A stretch of 34,065 bases of DNA from assembly GCA_030693105.1 (NCBI GenBank), contig JAUYBK010000070.1, positions 1 through 34,065 of the forward strand, written 5' to 3'. Position numbers and translations under genes: made by a program. This DNA is from Methanobacteriaceae archaeon. Its GTDB lineage: Archaea > Methanobacteriota > Methanobacteria > Methanobacteriales > Methanobacteriaceae. How positions within the stretch are numbered: position 1 is the first letter of the stretch; the number at the start of each line of letters is the position of its first letter. The notes below the pieces were generated by a model, which was not told the origin of the DNA, ran no database searches, and saw only the letters and a list, made by a program, of their open reading frames with translations. This document shows, piece after piece, positions 1-8,145 of this stretch.

Positions 1-614
<614 letters not shown>

Positions 615-615
<1 letters not shown>

Positions 616-1544
616 TATTTACCCTCCTTTTTTACCTTAGCGGGCACGAGTGCCGCAGGAAGTGTGTAAGTGTAGAAGGTACCCACCACATCGTCTAATT
701 GTTCGGCTACTTCTTCAGGGTCAACAGTTTTGTCATGTTCTATTCCAAAGTCAGAACCGATGGCACTGATCATTTTAGCTCCTTGGTCAGAGACCTTTGG
801 AGTTGGGCCGTAACATCCTCTGCACTGGATGCCTATAGTGGGGCATTCAGCTCCACAGAGGGATAGGGTAGCAGGTCCTAAACATACCAGTCCTTGGGGT
901 ACCAGACACATTTCTTCTTCTGGTTCTCCTAATTCGAACTGGCGTATGATTTTGTCCATGGCCATACCTTCTGGTGGTTTTTCCCGGGGGCAAACCTCGC
1001 AGAGGTTGGTGCTGGCCAGTTCAATTGGTTCACCGGTTAGTAAGTTGACTAATACTTGGGCTACTATGTCTGATTTTGGTGGACAGCCAGGTAAAGCCAG
1101 ATCTACGTCGATTACTTCGCCCAGTGGTCGTACCCTGCTTTCCAGGTGAGGAATTTCCTCGTTTGGTATAATGCCTTCCGGGTTGATGGTACTGGGTGAG
1201 TTTAGGTAGGCTTCTTCTATTAAATCTTCACTGGTATGAAGGTTTCCTAGTCCGGGAATTCCTCCGTAGACTGCACAGGTACCGTAGGCTATTACGATCT
1301 TAGCCTTTTTACGTAGCATTTCGGCTAGTTCCCTGTTTTCGTCGTTTCGGATTCCTCCTTCAATGATGATGGCGTCCAGGTCATCTGGAACTTCATCATA
1401 TTTGACGTCCATGAGCACCGGGGTGAACTCGATGTCTGCCAAGCCCATCACATCTATGATGGCCTCGTGGATGTCGGCAAAGGCCAAGTGACAACCGGAG
1501 CAGCCGCTTAGCCACATTGTTGCTATTTTAGCTTTATCTGCCAT
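615..1544 (-). CDS. mvhG: F420-non-reducing hydrogenase small subunit MvhG
   Basis: The electron-transfer subunit holds the iron-sulfur clusters between the Ni-Fe site of MvhA and MvhD. The 309-residue product has the proximal-cluster motif SGCSGCH near residue 14, GTCAVYGG near 88, LPGCPPKSD near 151, and a cysteine-rich C-terminal half (CEVCPREKP, then several cysteines around CGAECPTIGIQCRGCYG), as expected for three clusters. A GGAGG ribosome site lies about 6 nt before the ATG. The gene sits 1 nt after mvhD and overlaps mvhA by one base, so the three are surely cotranscribed. It is cytoplasmic, with no signal peptide. Confidence 0.95.
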
Positions 1545-1545
1545 G

Positions 1546-1983
1546 TTATGCCTCCACTTCTTCTGCTTCTAATTGGGCTTTTAGTGGGGATGGACCTAGA
1601 CTCTTGATCCGGTCCACCATCATCTTAACGGTGTCGGCGAATTTTTCACCTTCAGAGGCAGAAATCCAGTCGTGGTAAATCCTATCCCTTCCGATTCCCA
1701 GATCATCTGCCAGTTTGTAGATAATTCTCATTCTTCGGTCAAGCTTGTAGTTTCCAGCATCATAGTGGCAATCTCCGTGGTGGCAACCGGCAACAATTAC
1801 TCCGTCGGCTCCTTCCCGGAGTGCCTTCAGCACAAACTGGGGTTCGATTCTTCCGGAACACATAACCCGGATAACCCTTACGTTTGGAGGATACTGCATC
1901 CTTGCGGTCCCAGCGGTGTCAGCTCCACCGTAGGAACACCAGTTACAACAAAACATCACTAATTTCACATCATCCTCAGCCAT
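1546..1983 (-). CDS. mvhD: F420-non-reducing hydrogenase iron-sulfur subunit MvhD
   Basis: MvhD is the small [2Fe-2S] protein that couples Mvh hydrogenase to HdrA in the electron-bifurcating complex. The 145-residue product has the N-terminal cysteine cluster CCNWCSYGGAD (C12, C13, C16), then CSGR near residue 42 and GCHHGDCHY near residue 67, the usual cysteine pattern of the family. The length is typical. An AAGGAGG site (1991-1997, minus strand) lies 7 nt before the ATG. It is the first gene of mvhDGA, and its upstream region holds repeats described separately. Confidence 0.95.
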   Translation of the reverse strand: MAEDDVKLVMFCCNWCSYGGADTAGTARMQYPPNVRVIRVMCSGRIEPQFVLKALREGADGVIVAGCHHGDCHYDAGNYKLDRRMRIIYKLADDLGIGRDRIYHDWISASEGEKFADTVKMMVDRIKSLGPSPLKAQLEAEEVEA

Positions 1984-2010
1984 TGGCTTTCCTCCTTAAT
2001 TTTCATATAT

Positions 2011-2070
2011 TGTACCATTAATGTACCATATATGGATTAAAGTGTAGTTATTATAAAGGTTACTTATAAA
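2011..2070 (-). promoter_or_regulatory. mvhD promoter region with tandem TGTACCA repeats and a palindrome
   Basis: On the plus strand TGTACCA occurs at 2011-2017 and 2022-2028, 11 bp apart or about one helical turn. The second copy runs into a perfect 10-bp palindrome CCATATATGG (2026-2035). TATA-like boxes for the minus strand are TTTATAAT (about 2049-2057) and TTTTATAAG (about 2062-2070), which would put transcription starts in or just upstream of the repeats. A regulator bound there could block transcription. This is an inference; no known operator is recognised. Confidence 0.45.
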
Positions 2071-2399
2071 ACAAATTCGAAAAATATATATGTATGAATA
2101 ACAAAAAATGTTTTTTTAATACTAAAATCAAAGGATTAAAATTGACTTTTCAAGCATAATACCTCCAAAAATCCCAGTTTTTTATTAATTAAATGGATAT
2201 AAGAATTTTAAATGAATTTTAATAGCATCAACTAATTTTGTACATGTTTATAGCATTATAAAGATCATATAAAATTTATTAGTGTATTATGACGTCGTAT
2301 TCCCTAAAACATGGATCATGGTCCCTCTAAATATCAATCCTTTTATTTATCCTGGTTAAAGTAATTTATTTATGCCAAAATATCCATAACAATGTGTAC
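2071..2399. other. AT-rich intergenic region without a recognisable gene
   Basis: This stretch between the divergent mvh and suf operons contains no convincing open frame, RNA gene or large repeat. It is strongly AT-rich, with several runs of T and A. A TATA-like plus-strand motif near 2082-2090 (AATATATATG) lies too far from sufC to be its main promoter. A small RNA cannot be excluded by eye. Confidence 0.5.
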
Positions 2400-2435
2400 G
2401 ATTGGAGTTTAATTAATTTATATATACCACCAATC
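2400..2435 (+). promoter_or_regulatory. sufCB promoter flanked by an inverted repeat
   Basis: A good archaeal promoter: AATTAA (BRE-like, 2411-2416) followed by TTTATATATA (2417-2426), predicting a start near 2447 and a short leader before sufC. The TATA box is bracketed by a 6-bp inverted repeat, GATTGG (2400-2405) and CCAATC (2430-2435), a plausible repressor site that would occlude TBP. The regulator is unknown. Confidence 0.6.
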
Positions 2436-2473
2436 AAATATGACTTAAAAAAACGACTGAAGGGGTGGTTAAA

Positions 2474-3232
2474 CTGCTACTCGAGATAACCGACTTGGCA
2501 GTGGAAGTAAATAATAAGGAAATTCTAAGTGACGTAGATCTATACATAGGCAAGGGAGAGACCCACGTCCTCTTAGGTCCCAACGGAGCCGGTAAAAGTA
2601 CCCTATTCATGACCCTGCTGGGATTTCCCAAGTACAAATTAACCAGGGGAGAAATAATCTTCAAAGGAGAAGACATCACAAACATGTCCACCACCGAAAG
2701 GGTGAAAATGGGATTCGGAGTAAGTTTCCAAAATCCTCCGGCCATTAGAGGCGTTAAATTGGGAGATTTACTAAAATTAGAACACGGCGAACGGGAAGAA
2801 TCGCAAGAAATCAGCCCCGAATTGATGGAAATAGTTAGAAAACTCAAATTTGATGAAAATTTCCTGGAAAGGGACGTTAACTTGGGTTTCTCCGGAGGAG
2901 AAGTCAAAAGGTCCGAAATTTTACAGTTACTAGCTCAAGAACCAGACTTCATAATGTTCGACGAACCCGATTCAGGGGTAGACATCGAGAATGTAGAACT
3001 CTTAGCCGAAGAAATCAACATTCTACTGGATAAAGATAAAAAACTTGGACGAAGGAAAAAGTCAGGATTACTGATTACCCACCTGGGCTATATCCTCAAT
3101 TTTGTAGGCGCAGACACTGCCCACGTCTTGATGGACGGTAGAATAGCCTGTTCCGGTAACCCATCTGAAATCTTAGAAGACATTAGAAAAGAAGGATTCA
3201 AGGGGTGCATAGAATGCTGCAGGATGCACTAA
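2474..3232 (+). CDS. sufC: Fe-S cluster assembly ATPase SufC
   Basis: This is the ABC-type ATPase that works with SufB in building Fe-S clusters in the cytoplasm. About 252 residues include Walker A GPNGAGKST, Q-loop region SFQNPPA, signature FSGGEVKRSE, Walker B DFIMFDEP and the D-loop SGVD; the switch histidine is in LLITHLG. The family length is about 250. Start: a GTG exists at 2465 but lies inside the ribosome site GGGGTGGT (2462-2469). The in-frame CTG at 2474 sits 4 nt after that site and gives MLLEITDL, which fits my memory of homologue N-termini, so I prefer it. If CTG is not used, the gene begins at 2465. It overlaps sufB by 19 nt. Confidence 0.93.
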   Translation: MLLEITDLAVEVNNKEILSDVDLYIGKGETHVLLGPNGAGKSTLFMTLLGFPKYKLTRGEIIFKGEDITNMSTTERVKMGFGVSFQNPPAIRGVKLGDLLKLEHGEREESQEISPELMEIVRKLKFDENFLERDVNLGFSGGEVKRSEILQLLAQEPDFIMFDEPDSGVDIENVELLAEEINILLDKDKKLGRRKKSGLLITHLGYILNFVGADTAHVLMDGRIACSGNPSEILEDIRKEGFKGCIECCRMH

Positions 3233-4449
3233 AAAAGGCGGAGAAGGCAAAAGAAAAAAAAGCCCTTTATGGAGACGATATCGACTTAGAAGAGTTCATT
3301 AAAGAAGAAGCAGGGGATCACGAAAAGGTAACTAAGGCCAATGAAGTTCCCAAAAAAGTTCAGGATACTCTTCTAAAAGTGGGAGTAGATCCCAGGGAAC
3401 AGGACCGGGCGGGGACCTTCATCCAGGTCGATCAAAGCGGAGTTTGTAGTACTTGTACTTCTGAATCAGTGGAAATAATGGGCATGAACGTGGCCCTGGA
3501 CAAATATGGATGGTTAAAAGATTACATGTGGAAGGCTGTTGCTCCTGATACTGATAAATATACGGCTCAAACTGCAATCAGAGAAGCAGAACAAGGGGGA
3601 AGTGGCGGATACTTTATAAGATCCTTACCTGGTTCCAAAGAGGTATTTCCACTCCAAGCATGTATGTTTATCGGCGACGAGAAGGTCATGCAAACAGCAC
3701 ACAACGTCATCATCGCCGAGGAAAATTCAGAACTACACATAATTACAGGTTGTGCAACTGGAGAAGATGTAAGCTCTGCCCTTCACGTAGGAGTATCCGA
3801 GTTCTACCTTAAAAAAGGCTCTAAAATCACCTTCACCATGGTACACAATTGGGCCGAACAGGTGGATGTACGCCCTCGGACAGGGATAATGGTAGGAGAT
3901 GATTCTACTTACATCAGCAACTACATCCTCACCAGCCCCGTTAAGAGTATCCAATCCTATCCTACTGCCTACTGTACTGGAGAAAACTCAAGAGTAGTAT
4001 TCCAGTCTATCTTGGGGGGTCAAAAAGATTCTATCTTAGATATGGGATCCAGAGTACTTTTAGAAGGCCATGGTTCCAGTTCTGAAATGATATCTAGAGC
4101 AGTTTCAAAAGACCAGTCCCAAATCTATTCTCGTGGACACCTGGCCGGTCGAACTCAGAATGTTAAAGGACATTTAGAATGTCATGGTCTGGTTTTATCG
4201 GATGACTCCATGATTTACGCGGTGCCAGAACTGGAAGGTAGTGCTACTGAATTGGAATTATCCCATGAAGCAGCGGTAGGTAAGATATCAGAAGAAGAAG
4301 TTCTTTATCTCACTTCCAGGGGCCTTACTGAGGAAGAAGCCGCCAGTATGATTGTCCGTGGGTTTTTAAGTATTGATATCACTGGACTACCACCAGAACT
4401 GGCTGCGGAGACCAAACGCATGATGGACATGAGTCTGAAGGGAATGTAG
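3214..4449 (+). CDS. sufB: Fe-S cluster scaffold protein SufB/SufD family
   Basis: The scaffold partner of SufC carries the nascent Fe-S cluster. The product of about 411 residues has a SufB-type beta-helix core, with the cysteine-containing stretch CSTCTSESVEIMG near residue 80, and a C-terminal region ending in RGFLSIDITGLPPELAAE, typical of SufB/SufD. The ATG at 3214 is 8 nt after AAGGGG (3200-3205). An in-frame GTG at 3205 overlaps that site and is rejected as the start. The gene begins inside the 3' end of sufC, so translation is coupled. No separate sufD, sufA or sufE is seen, which matches the minimal SufBC system of methanogens. Confidence 0.93.
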   Translation: MLQDALKKAEKAKEKKALYGDDIDLEEFIKEEAGDHEKVTKANEVPKKVQDTLLKVGVDPREQDRAGTFIQVDQSGVCSTCTSESVEIMGMNVALDKYGWLKDYMWKAVAPDTDKYTAQTAIREAEQGGSGGYFIRSLPGSKEVFPLQACMFIGDEKVMQTAHNVIIAEENSELHIITGCATGEDVSSALHVGVSEFYLKKGSKITFTMVHNWAEQVDVRPRTGIMVGDDSTYISNYILTSPVKSIQSYPTAYCTGENSRVVFQSILGGQKDSILDMGSRVLLEGHGSSSEMISRAVSKDQSQIYSRGHLAGRTQNVKGHLECHGLVLSDDSMIYAVPELEGSATELELSHEAAVGKISEEEVLYLTSRGLTEEEAASMIVRGFLSIDITGLPPELAAETKRMMDMSLKGM

Positions 4450-4460
4450 AAAAAAATCAT

Positions 4461-4489
4461 TTCTTTCTTTCTTTTTCTAATATCTTTAT
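4461..4489 (+). terminator. T-rich terminator after sufB
   Basis: Eleven bases after the sufB stop there is a run of repeated TTTC units followed by CTTTTTC and another T-rich patch. Archaeal RNA polymerase can stop at such oligo-T tracts without a stem. No hairpin is visible. Confidence 0.5.
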
Positions 4490-4553
4490 TTAAAAATTAA
4501 TTTTACAAATTTTTATGATGAATATTGCCCATATATTATATGAGATGTTTATG

Positions 4554-5016
4554 ATGTATCTTGCCGGAGAAGCAGTAGTTGGAGATGGAGCTGAAGTATC
4601 CCATATAGACCTTCTGATTGGAGACAAAGAAGGAGCAGTAGGTCCGGCCTTTGCCAACGCATTAGCAAATCGGGTAGCTCGGTATGCCCATATATTTACC
4701 GTTATAACCCCTAATCTAGGTGGCTAAACCTATTACCATGCTGGTTCCCAAGGTAACCATAAGGGATTTATAAGATGCCACTAAGATATTTGGTTCTGCC
4801 CAGAAAGCAGTTGCTATGGCGGTAGTGGGTTGCGTGGAATGGAAAAATCCCTAAGTCTTCAGTCGAAGATATCTGCATATTATGCGGAGTTTTCATTCAT
4901 CCCGCCGCTCAAGATGTGGATAAATTTACCAATACAACTACTAAGCCACCAAAATAGCCATAAAACGAGCTTTCGGTAGTGAACCTAATATTGAAGAAAT
5001 AATAGAAAAAAAAAGA
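4554..5016 (+). pseudogene. fae: Formaldehyde-activating enzyme (Fae) pseudogene
   Basis: Fae condenses formaldehyde with tetrahydromethanopterin. The start MYLAGEAVVGDGAEVSHIDL (from 4554) and later pieces LVPKVTIRDL, DATKIFGSAQKAVAMAV, GVFIHPAAQDVDK and ATKIAIKRAF align in order along the whole family. They need five corrections: an extra base near 4719, a TAA at 4771 where the family has an acidic or polar codon (GAA to TAA fits), an extra T near 4840, a missing A near 4922, and a second TAA at 4942 in what should read NYEATK. The 70-residue open frame from 4515 is only the unbroken N-terminal part. Three frame changes plus two nonsense codons mean the gene is dead. It lies alone between suf and the PRC/cobY genes. 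Confidence 0.88.
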
Positions 5017-5017
5017 G

Positions 5018-5045
5018 GGACACCCTTTTTACAAGTAAAGTGTCC
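5018..5045. terminator. Hairpin at the end of the fae remnant
   Basis: GGACAC (5018-5023) and GTGTCC (5040-5045) form an inverted repeat that can extend through TTT/AAA with a small CC bulge; T-rich sequence follows on the plus strand. It probably terminated fae and may also serve the PRC-barrel gene from the other side. Confidence 0.5.
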
Positions 5046-5096
5046 ATTTATTCTTATTTAATAAAAAGGATTTAATTAAAAAGGTAGGTTTATATT

Positions 5097-5369
<273 letters not shown>

Positions 5370-5373
5370 AACA

Positions 5374-5970
5374 TCACCTGCGGGAGTTCACCCCAAGTTT
5401 CTCTAAAGATAATATGTCCTCGGGACTATTAATATTTAAGGCTACTTCTATTTTACCGATGACAAGAAGTTCCTCATCTTGTTCTGTGTTTTTTCCCCTT
5501 AATATATTTAATCCAGAGGGAACCAGATTTTCCCAGACCATACTGGGCTGAAGACCGTGTTTATGGAAAATTTCCACCGGCACCATCACTGAAAGGGCAG
5601 GTTTGTGGCACTTCTGATAATAATTTAGGACCTGATCAATAATCTCACCAGTCAGCAGGGGCAAGTCTGCGGTGATGGTGAGGATAATTTGGTCCTTTAG
5701 ATCATCTTGGGAGAGTATGAAGGCCATGTCTTCCACGTAGCCATGACCTGGAGTTTTGATAATACTTATTTTAGCATTTTTCACCCATTTAGTAGTTTGA
5801 GGCGTGTGGGGGCTAGTGGCAACCACTATTTCATCTATTTTAGAGGATTTGTGGATTGCTGTTAGCACGTGCTGGATAAGAGGTTTGCCCCTTACCTCTA
5901 CAAGGGGTTTTTCCTGGTTTTTTTTCATGCGGGTTCCTTTTCCACCGGCCATTACGAGAGCTAGTACCAT
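5374..5970 (-). CDS. cobY: Adenosylcobinamide-phosphate guanylyltransferase CobY
   Basis: CobY uses GTP to activate adenosylcobinamide phosphate in the archaeal nucleotide-loop assembly of corrinoids. The 198-residue length fits the family (about 196). It shows the nucleotidyltransferase signature MAGGKGTRM near residue 7, then KPLVEVRGKPLI, and the metal-site region TITADLPLL near residue 98. An AAGGAG site lies 6 nt before the ATG. A molybdenum-cofactor MobA-like function is the main alternative, but the length, the C-terminal ALNINSPEDI motif and the methanogen context favour CobY. The corrinoid is used by MtrA/MtrH, encoded nearby. Confidence 0.85.
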   Translation of the reverse strand: MVLALVMAGGKGTRMKKNQEKPLVEVRGKPLIQHVLTAIHKSSKIDEIVVATSPHTPQTTKWVKNAKISIIKTPGHGYVEDMAFILSQDDLKDQIILTITADLPLLTGEIIDQVLNYYQKCHKPALSVMVPVEIFHKHGLQPSMVWENLVPSGLNILRGKNTEQDEELLVIGKIEVALNINSPEDILSLEKLGVNSRR

Positions 5971-6114
5971 AGGGGCTCCTTGAATTTTAAGATAATCTTA
6001 GATACCTATCTGAAATTATTACATCATAAAAATTGGGTCTAGATGATGGTTATATTCTTCCCCCAGAAACGAACTCTTAAAAAAATAACAAAAAAGGAAG
6101 AATTAGAGATAATT

Positions 6115-7587
6115 TTACTTCTGTTGCAACTTCCGCCTTGGTCCCAGAATACAGGGCCCACCCTGCCTACCACCTAGTGGTATGTGAGGTGTTCCAATAG
6201 AGTTCATACACCGAGCCATAACTGCAGAACCCAGTGCTAAAGCATCAGATACAAAAAGAACATCCTTGAAATATGGTTTTACATATTCCAAGATAAATTC
6301 AGGTTTGCGGCCAGTGATACCGGCACGTCCAGTAACTCCCAGGGCAGAACCTTCCACTATTACTCCCTCACCAGCAGCTTCTTCAATCAACCTTTTAACT
6401 TGCAGGGCACTGACATGATCCAGAGTGGCAAACAAGGTGTGTATACCAGCTTCGTCATATATCTGATGACCTATCTCGGTGAGTGAGGAGAGTTCATCCC
6501 CATCAACCCCCACGTCACAACCAATAAGCGTGGTACCTGCACTGTAGGCGGCCTCAGGATCCACGGGAACTGTACCGAAATTGGCCCGGTCTTCCGGAAC
6601 TTTTCGAATGTCGACGTGCTGGTGTACTTTATTTGCATATTCTAAAGCCGCTTTCCAGTCTGCTTTTTTCAGTATATCCCGGGTGTATAAATCAAGGGCT
6701 GCTCCACCCCTTTTATCAACCTTTTCAGTTCCCCGGATGATGGCGTCAGAAACAGCCCCCGCCAGTCCACAAAAGTTTCCAATGGTACGGGCGTAAGGCT
6801 CATCATTATTGACAATACGGCCGGCCAGAGTAGTACCAAAGTCCATAGATACACAAGGGTTTCTGTAATCAATATTAGTCCACTTAGCACCTGTTTTTAT
6901 ACCAGCAGTTACCAGTTCTCCTTCCATCTCATTGGCAACCACTGCACGCCCGGTGGGAGGGACCACACTAACCACTGCGCCGTCGAACATGACTTTATCC
7001 AGTAGAGTGAATTCCTGAAGCCGTTTAGGTAAGGTATTAAGTGATATCGCCGGAGACATCTTGCGGGGAGGTATGCCTGCTTCCAGGCAGCCATTGGCCA
7101 AGGCTATGATCAAGTCACTTACCTCTTCGGGGGAAGCAAATCCCGCAGTTACTCCCGTAGATCGGACCACAAAATCTAAATCCTTTTCCATGTCAATTTT
7201 TGAGCGTTTAATTGATTCTAAGATGGTTTCCCTGACCATCTCTGATACGGATTCTTTGGTGAGCTCCACGTGCCACACTGTTTCCCCAAAAACCTTTTCA
7301 TTCTTTTTAGGGGGTCTTATATCTCGGGTCATCTTCACCGTCTTATCCAAAAGGTAAGTGCGGCTGGTGTTAAGGTTAGTGGCGGTCAGGATGCACTTGG
7401 TGGTGGTGTTTCCCAGCTCCACCGAAGCTACAATGTAATAAACATCGGGACGTAGAGAAATACCGTAACCCTGCCCCACGGCTTTTTTAGTAAATGGGGC
7501 CATTTTGGCGTCTTCAATGGTGATGTACTTGCTTTTTGCCATGACGGGTTTCGGACCCAGACCCAGAATTTTCTTTAAAAATGACAG
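6115..7587 (-). CDS. Methanogenesis marker protein 14
   Basis: A protein of about 490 residues belonging to the marker family found almost only in methanogens, with an ASKHA (actin/Hsp70/sugar kinase) ATPase fold. The phosphate-1-like motif is ELGNTTTKCIL; the phosphate-2-like motif is MDFGTTLAGRI. The glycine-rich C-terminus ends near GGRQGGPCILGP. The substrate is unknown; relatives with this fold reactivate corrinoid or glycyl-radical enzymes. Start: the strong site AAGGAGGGG (7594-7602) is followed 8 nt from its GGAGG core by an in-frame CTG (7585-7587), giving MSFLKKILGLG. A TTG at 7617 has no ribosome site, and the ATG at 7542 would remove 15 residues and also lacks one. Confidence 0.88.
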   Translation of the reverse strand: MSFLKKILGLGPKPVMAKSKYITIEDAKMAPFTKKAVGQGYGISLRPDVYYIVASVELGNTTTKCILTATNLNTSRTYLLDKTVKMTRDIRPPKKNEKVFGETVWHVELTKESVSEMVRETILESIKRSKIDMEKDLDFVVRSTGVTAGFASPEEVSDLIIALANGCLEAGIPPRKMSPAISLNTLPKRLQEFTLLDKVMFDGAVVSVVPPTGRAVVANEMEGELVTAGIKTGAKWTNIDYRNPCVSMDFGTTLAGRIVNNDEPYARTIGNFCGLAGAVSDAIIRGTEKVDKRGGAALDLYTRDILKKADWKAALEYANKVHQHVDIRKVPEDRANFGTVPVDPEAAYSAGTTLIGCDVGVDGDELSSLTEIGHQIYDEAGIHTLFATLDHVSALQVKRLIEEAAGEGVIVEGSALGVTGRAGITGRKPEFILEYVKPYFKDVLFVSDALALGSAVMARCMNSIGTPHIPLGGRQGGPCILGPRRKLQQK

Positions 7588-7617
7588 AACAATCCCCTCC
7601 TTAATTAAAGTCTCCAA

Positions 7618-7645
7618 TTTAGGTTTTGCCTAAAATAGTTATAAA
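7618..7645 (-). promoter_or_regulatory. Promoter of marker 14 gene with inverted repeat
   Basis: The minus strand has TTTATAAC (7638-7645), predicting a start near 7616. Between the box and that start is a 6-bp inverted repeat, TTTAGG (7618-7623) and CCTAAA (7629-7634), with a 5-nt spacer. Its position suits an operator. Confidence 0.45.
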
Positions 7646-7701
7646 TCTTGTGAAATTAAATTAAGAAAAAAAATATGAAAAATAAAAATTGAAAAAAATC
7701 T

Positions 7702-8133
7702 TTAACTGGTCCGTACCAGGAGTATGGTACAGGGAGCGGAGTGGACCACTTTCTCAGACACACTGCCCAGTAATTTTTTGTCCACAATGTTTTTTCCGGT
7801 CCCTAAAACTATTAAGTCTACACCCTTTTTTTCAGCAGTTTTTACTATTTCATCGGCTGGATCGCCCTCTAAAAGCATCTTTTTAAAATTTATCATGTAG
7901 TGAGTTGGAGATTGGAACTCTTGTTCCATGCTGGCCAGTATTTCCGCGCCTTTAGTTCGGAGCTCCTTAGCCATCATTTCTTTTATTTTTTTTGGTGTTA
8001 AAAATGGCACTGAAGTTTCCACTACATATATACCGATTACTTCGGTTGGTCTTTCCTGAATGAGATCAAAGGTGTGTTCCAGAATCGGATCCAAATATTC
8101 GCCCATAGTTGCGACTAATATTTTTTCATACAT
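7702..8133 (-). CDS. UspA-type universal stress protein
   Basis: A single UspA domain of about 143 residues, beginning MYEKILVATMGEYLDP. The C-terminal nucleotide-binding segment reads VLGTGKNIVDKKLLGSVS followed by SAPCTILLVR; the glycine spacing is close to, but not identical with, the classical ATP-binding form, so ATP binding is likely but not certain. Start: ATG 8133 is preferred over an in-frame TTG at 8142, which is only 2 nt from the AGGA site. The gene begins 12 nt after the antiporter stop and is probably cotranscribed with it, which suggests a regulatory or stress link to ion transport. Confidence 0.88.
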   Translation of the reverse strand: MYEKILVATMGEYLDPILEHTFDLIQERPTEVIGIYVVETSVPFLTPKKIKEMMAKELRTKGAEILASMEQEFQSPTHYMINFKKMLLEGDPADEIVKTAEKKGVDLIVLGTGKNIVDKKLLGSVSEKVVHSAPCTILLVRTS

Positions 8134-8145
8134 TATTATCAATTC

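Noticed and set aside
1984..2464. Possible small RNA or short gene in the mvh-suf spacer
   Set aside because: No open frame with a ribosome site and no clear stable fold could be seen by eye; kept only as an unexplained spacer.
2434..2907. 157-codon minus-strand open frame opposite sufC
   Set aside because: It overlaps a clear ABC ATPase and the suf promoter, and is Ser/Leu/Pro-rich with no motif.
4515..4727. An intact 70-residue small protein
   Set aside because: Its sequence is the N-terminal half of Fae, and the rest of Fae continues downstream in other frames, so it is part of a pseudogene.
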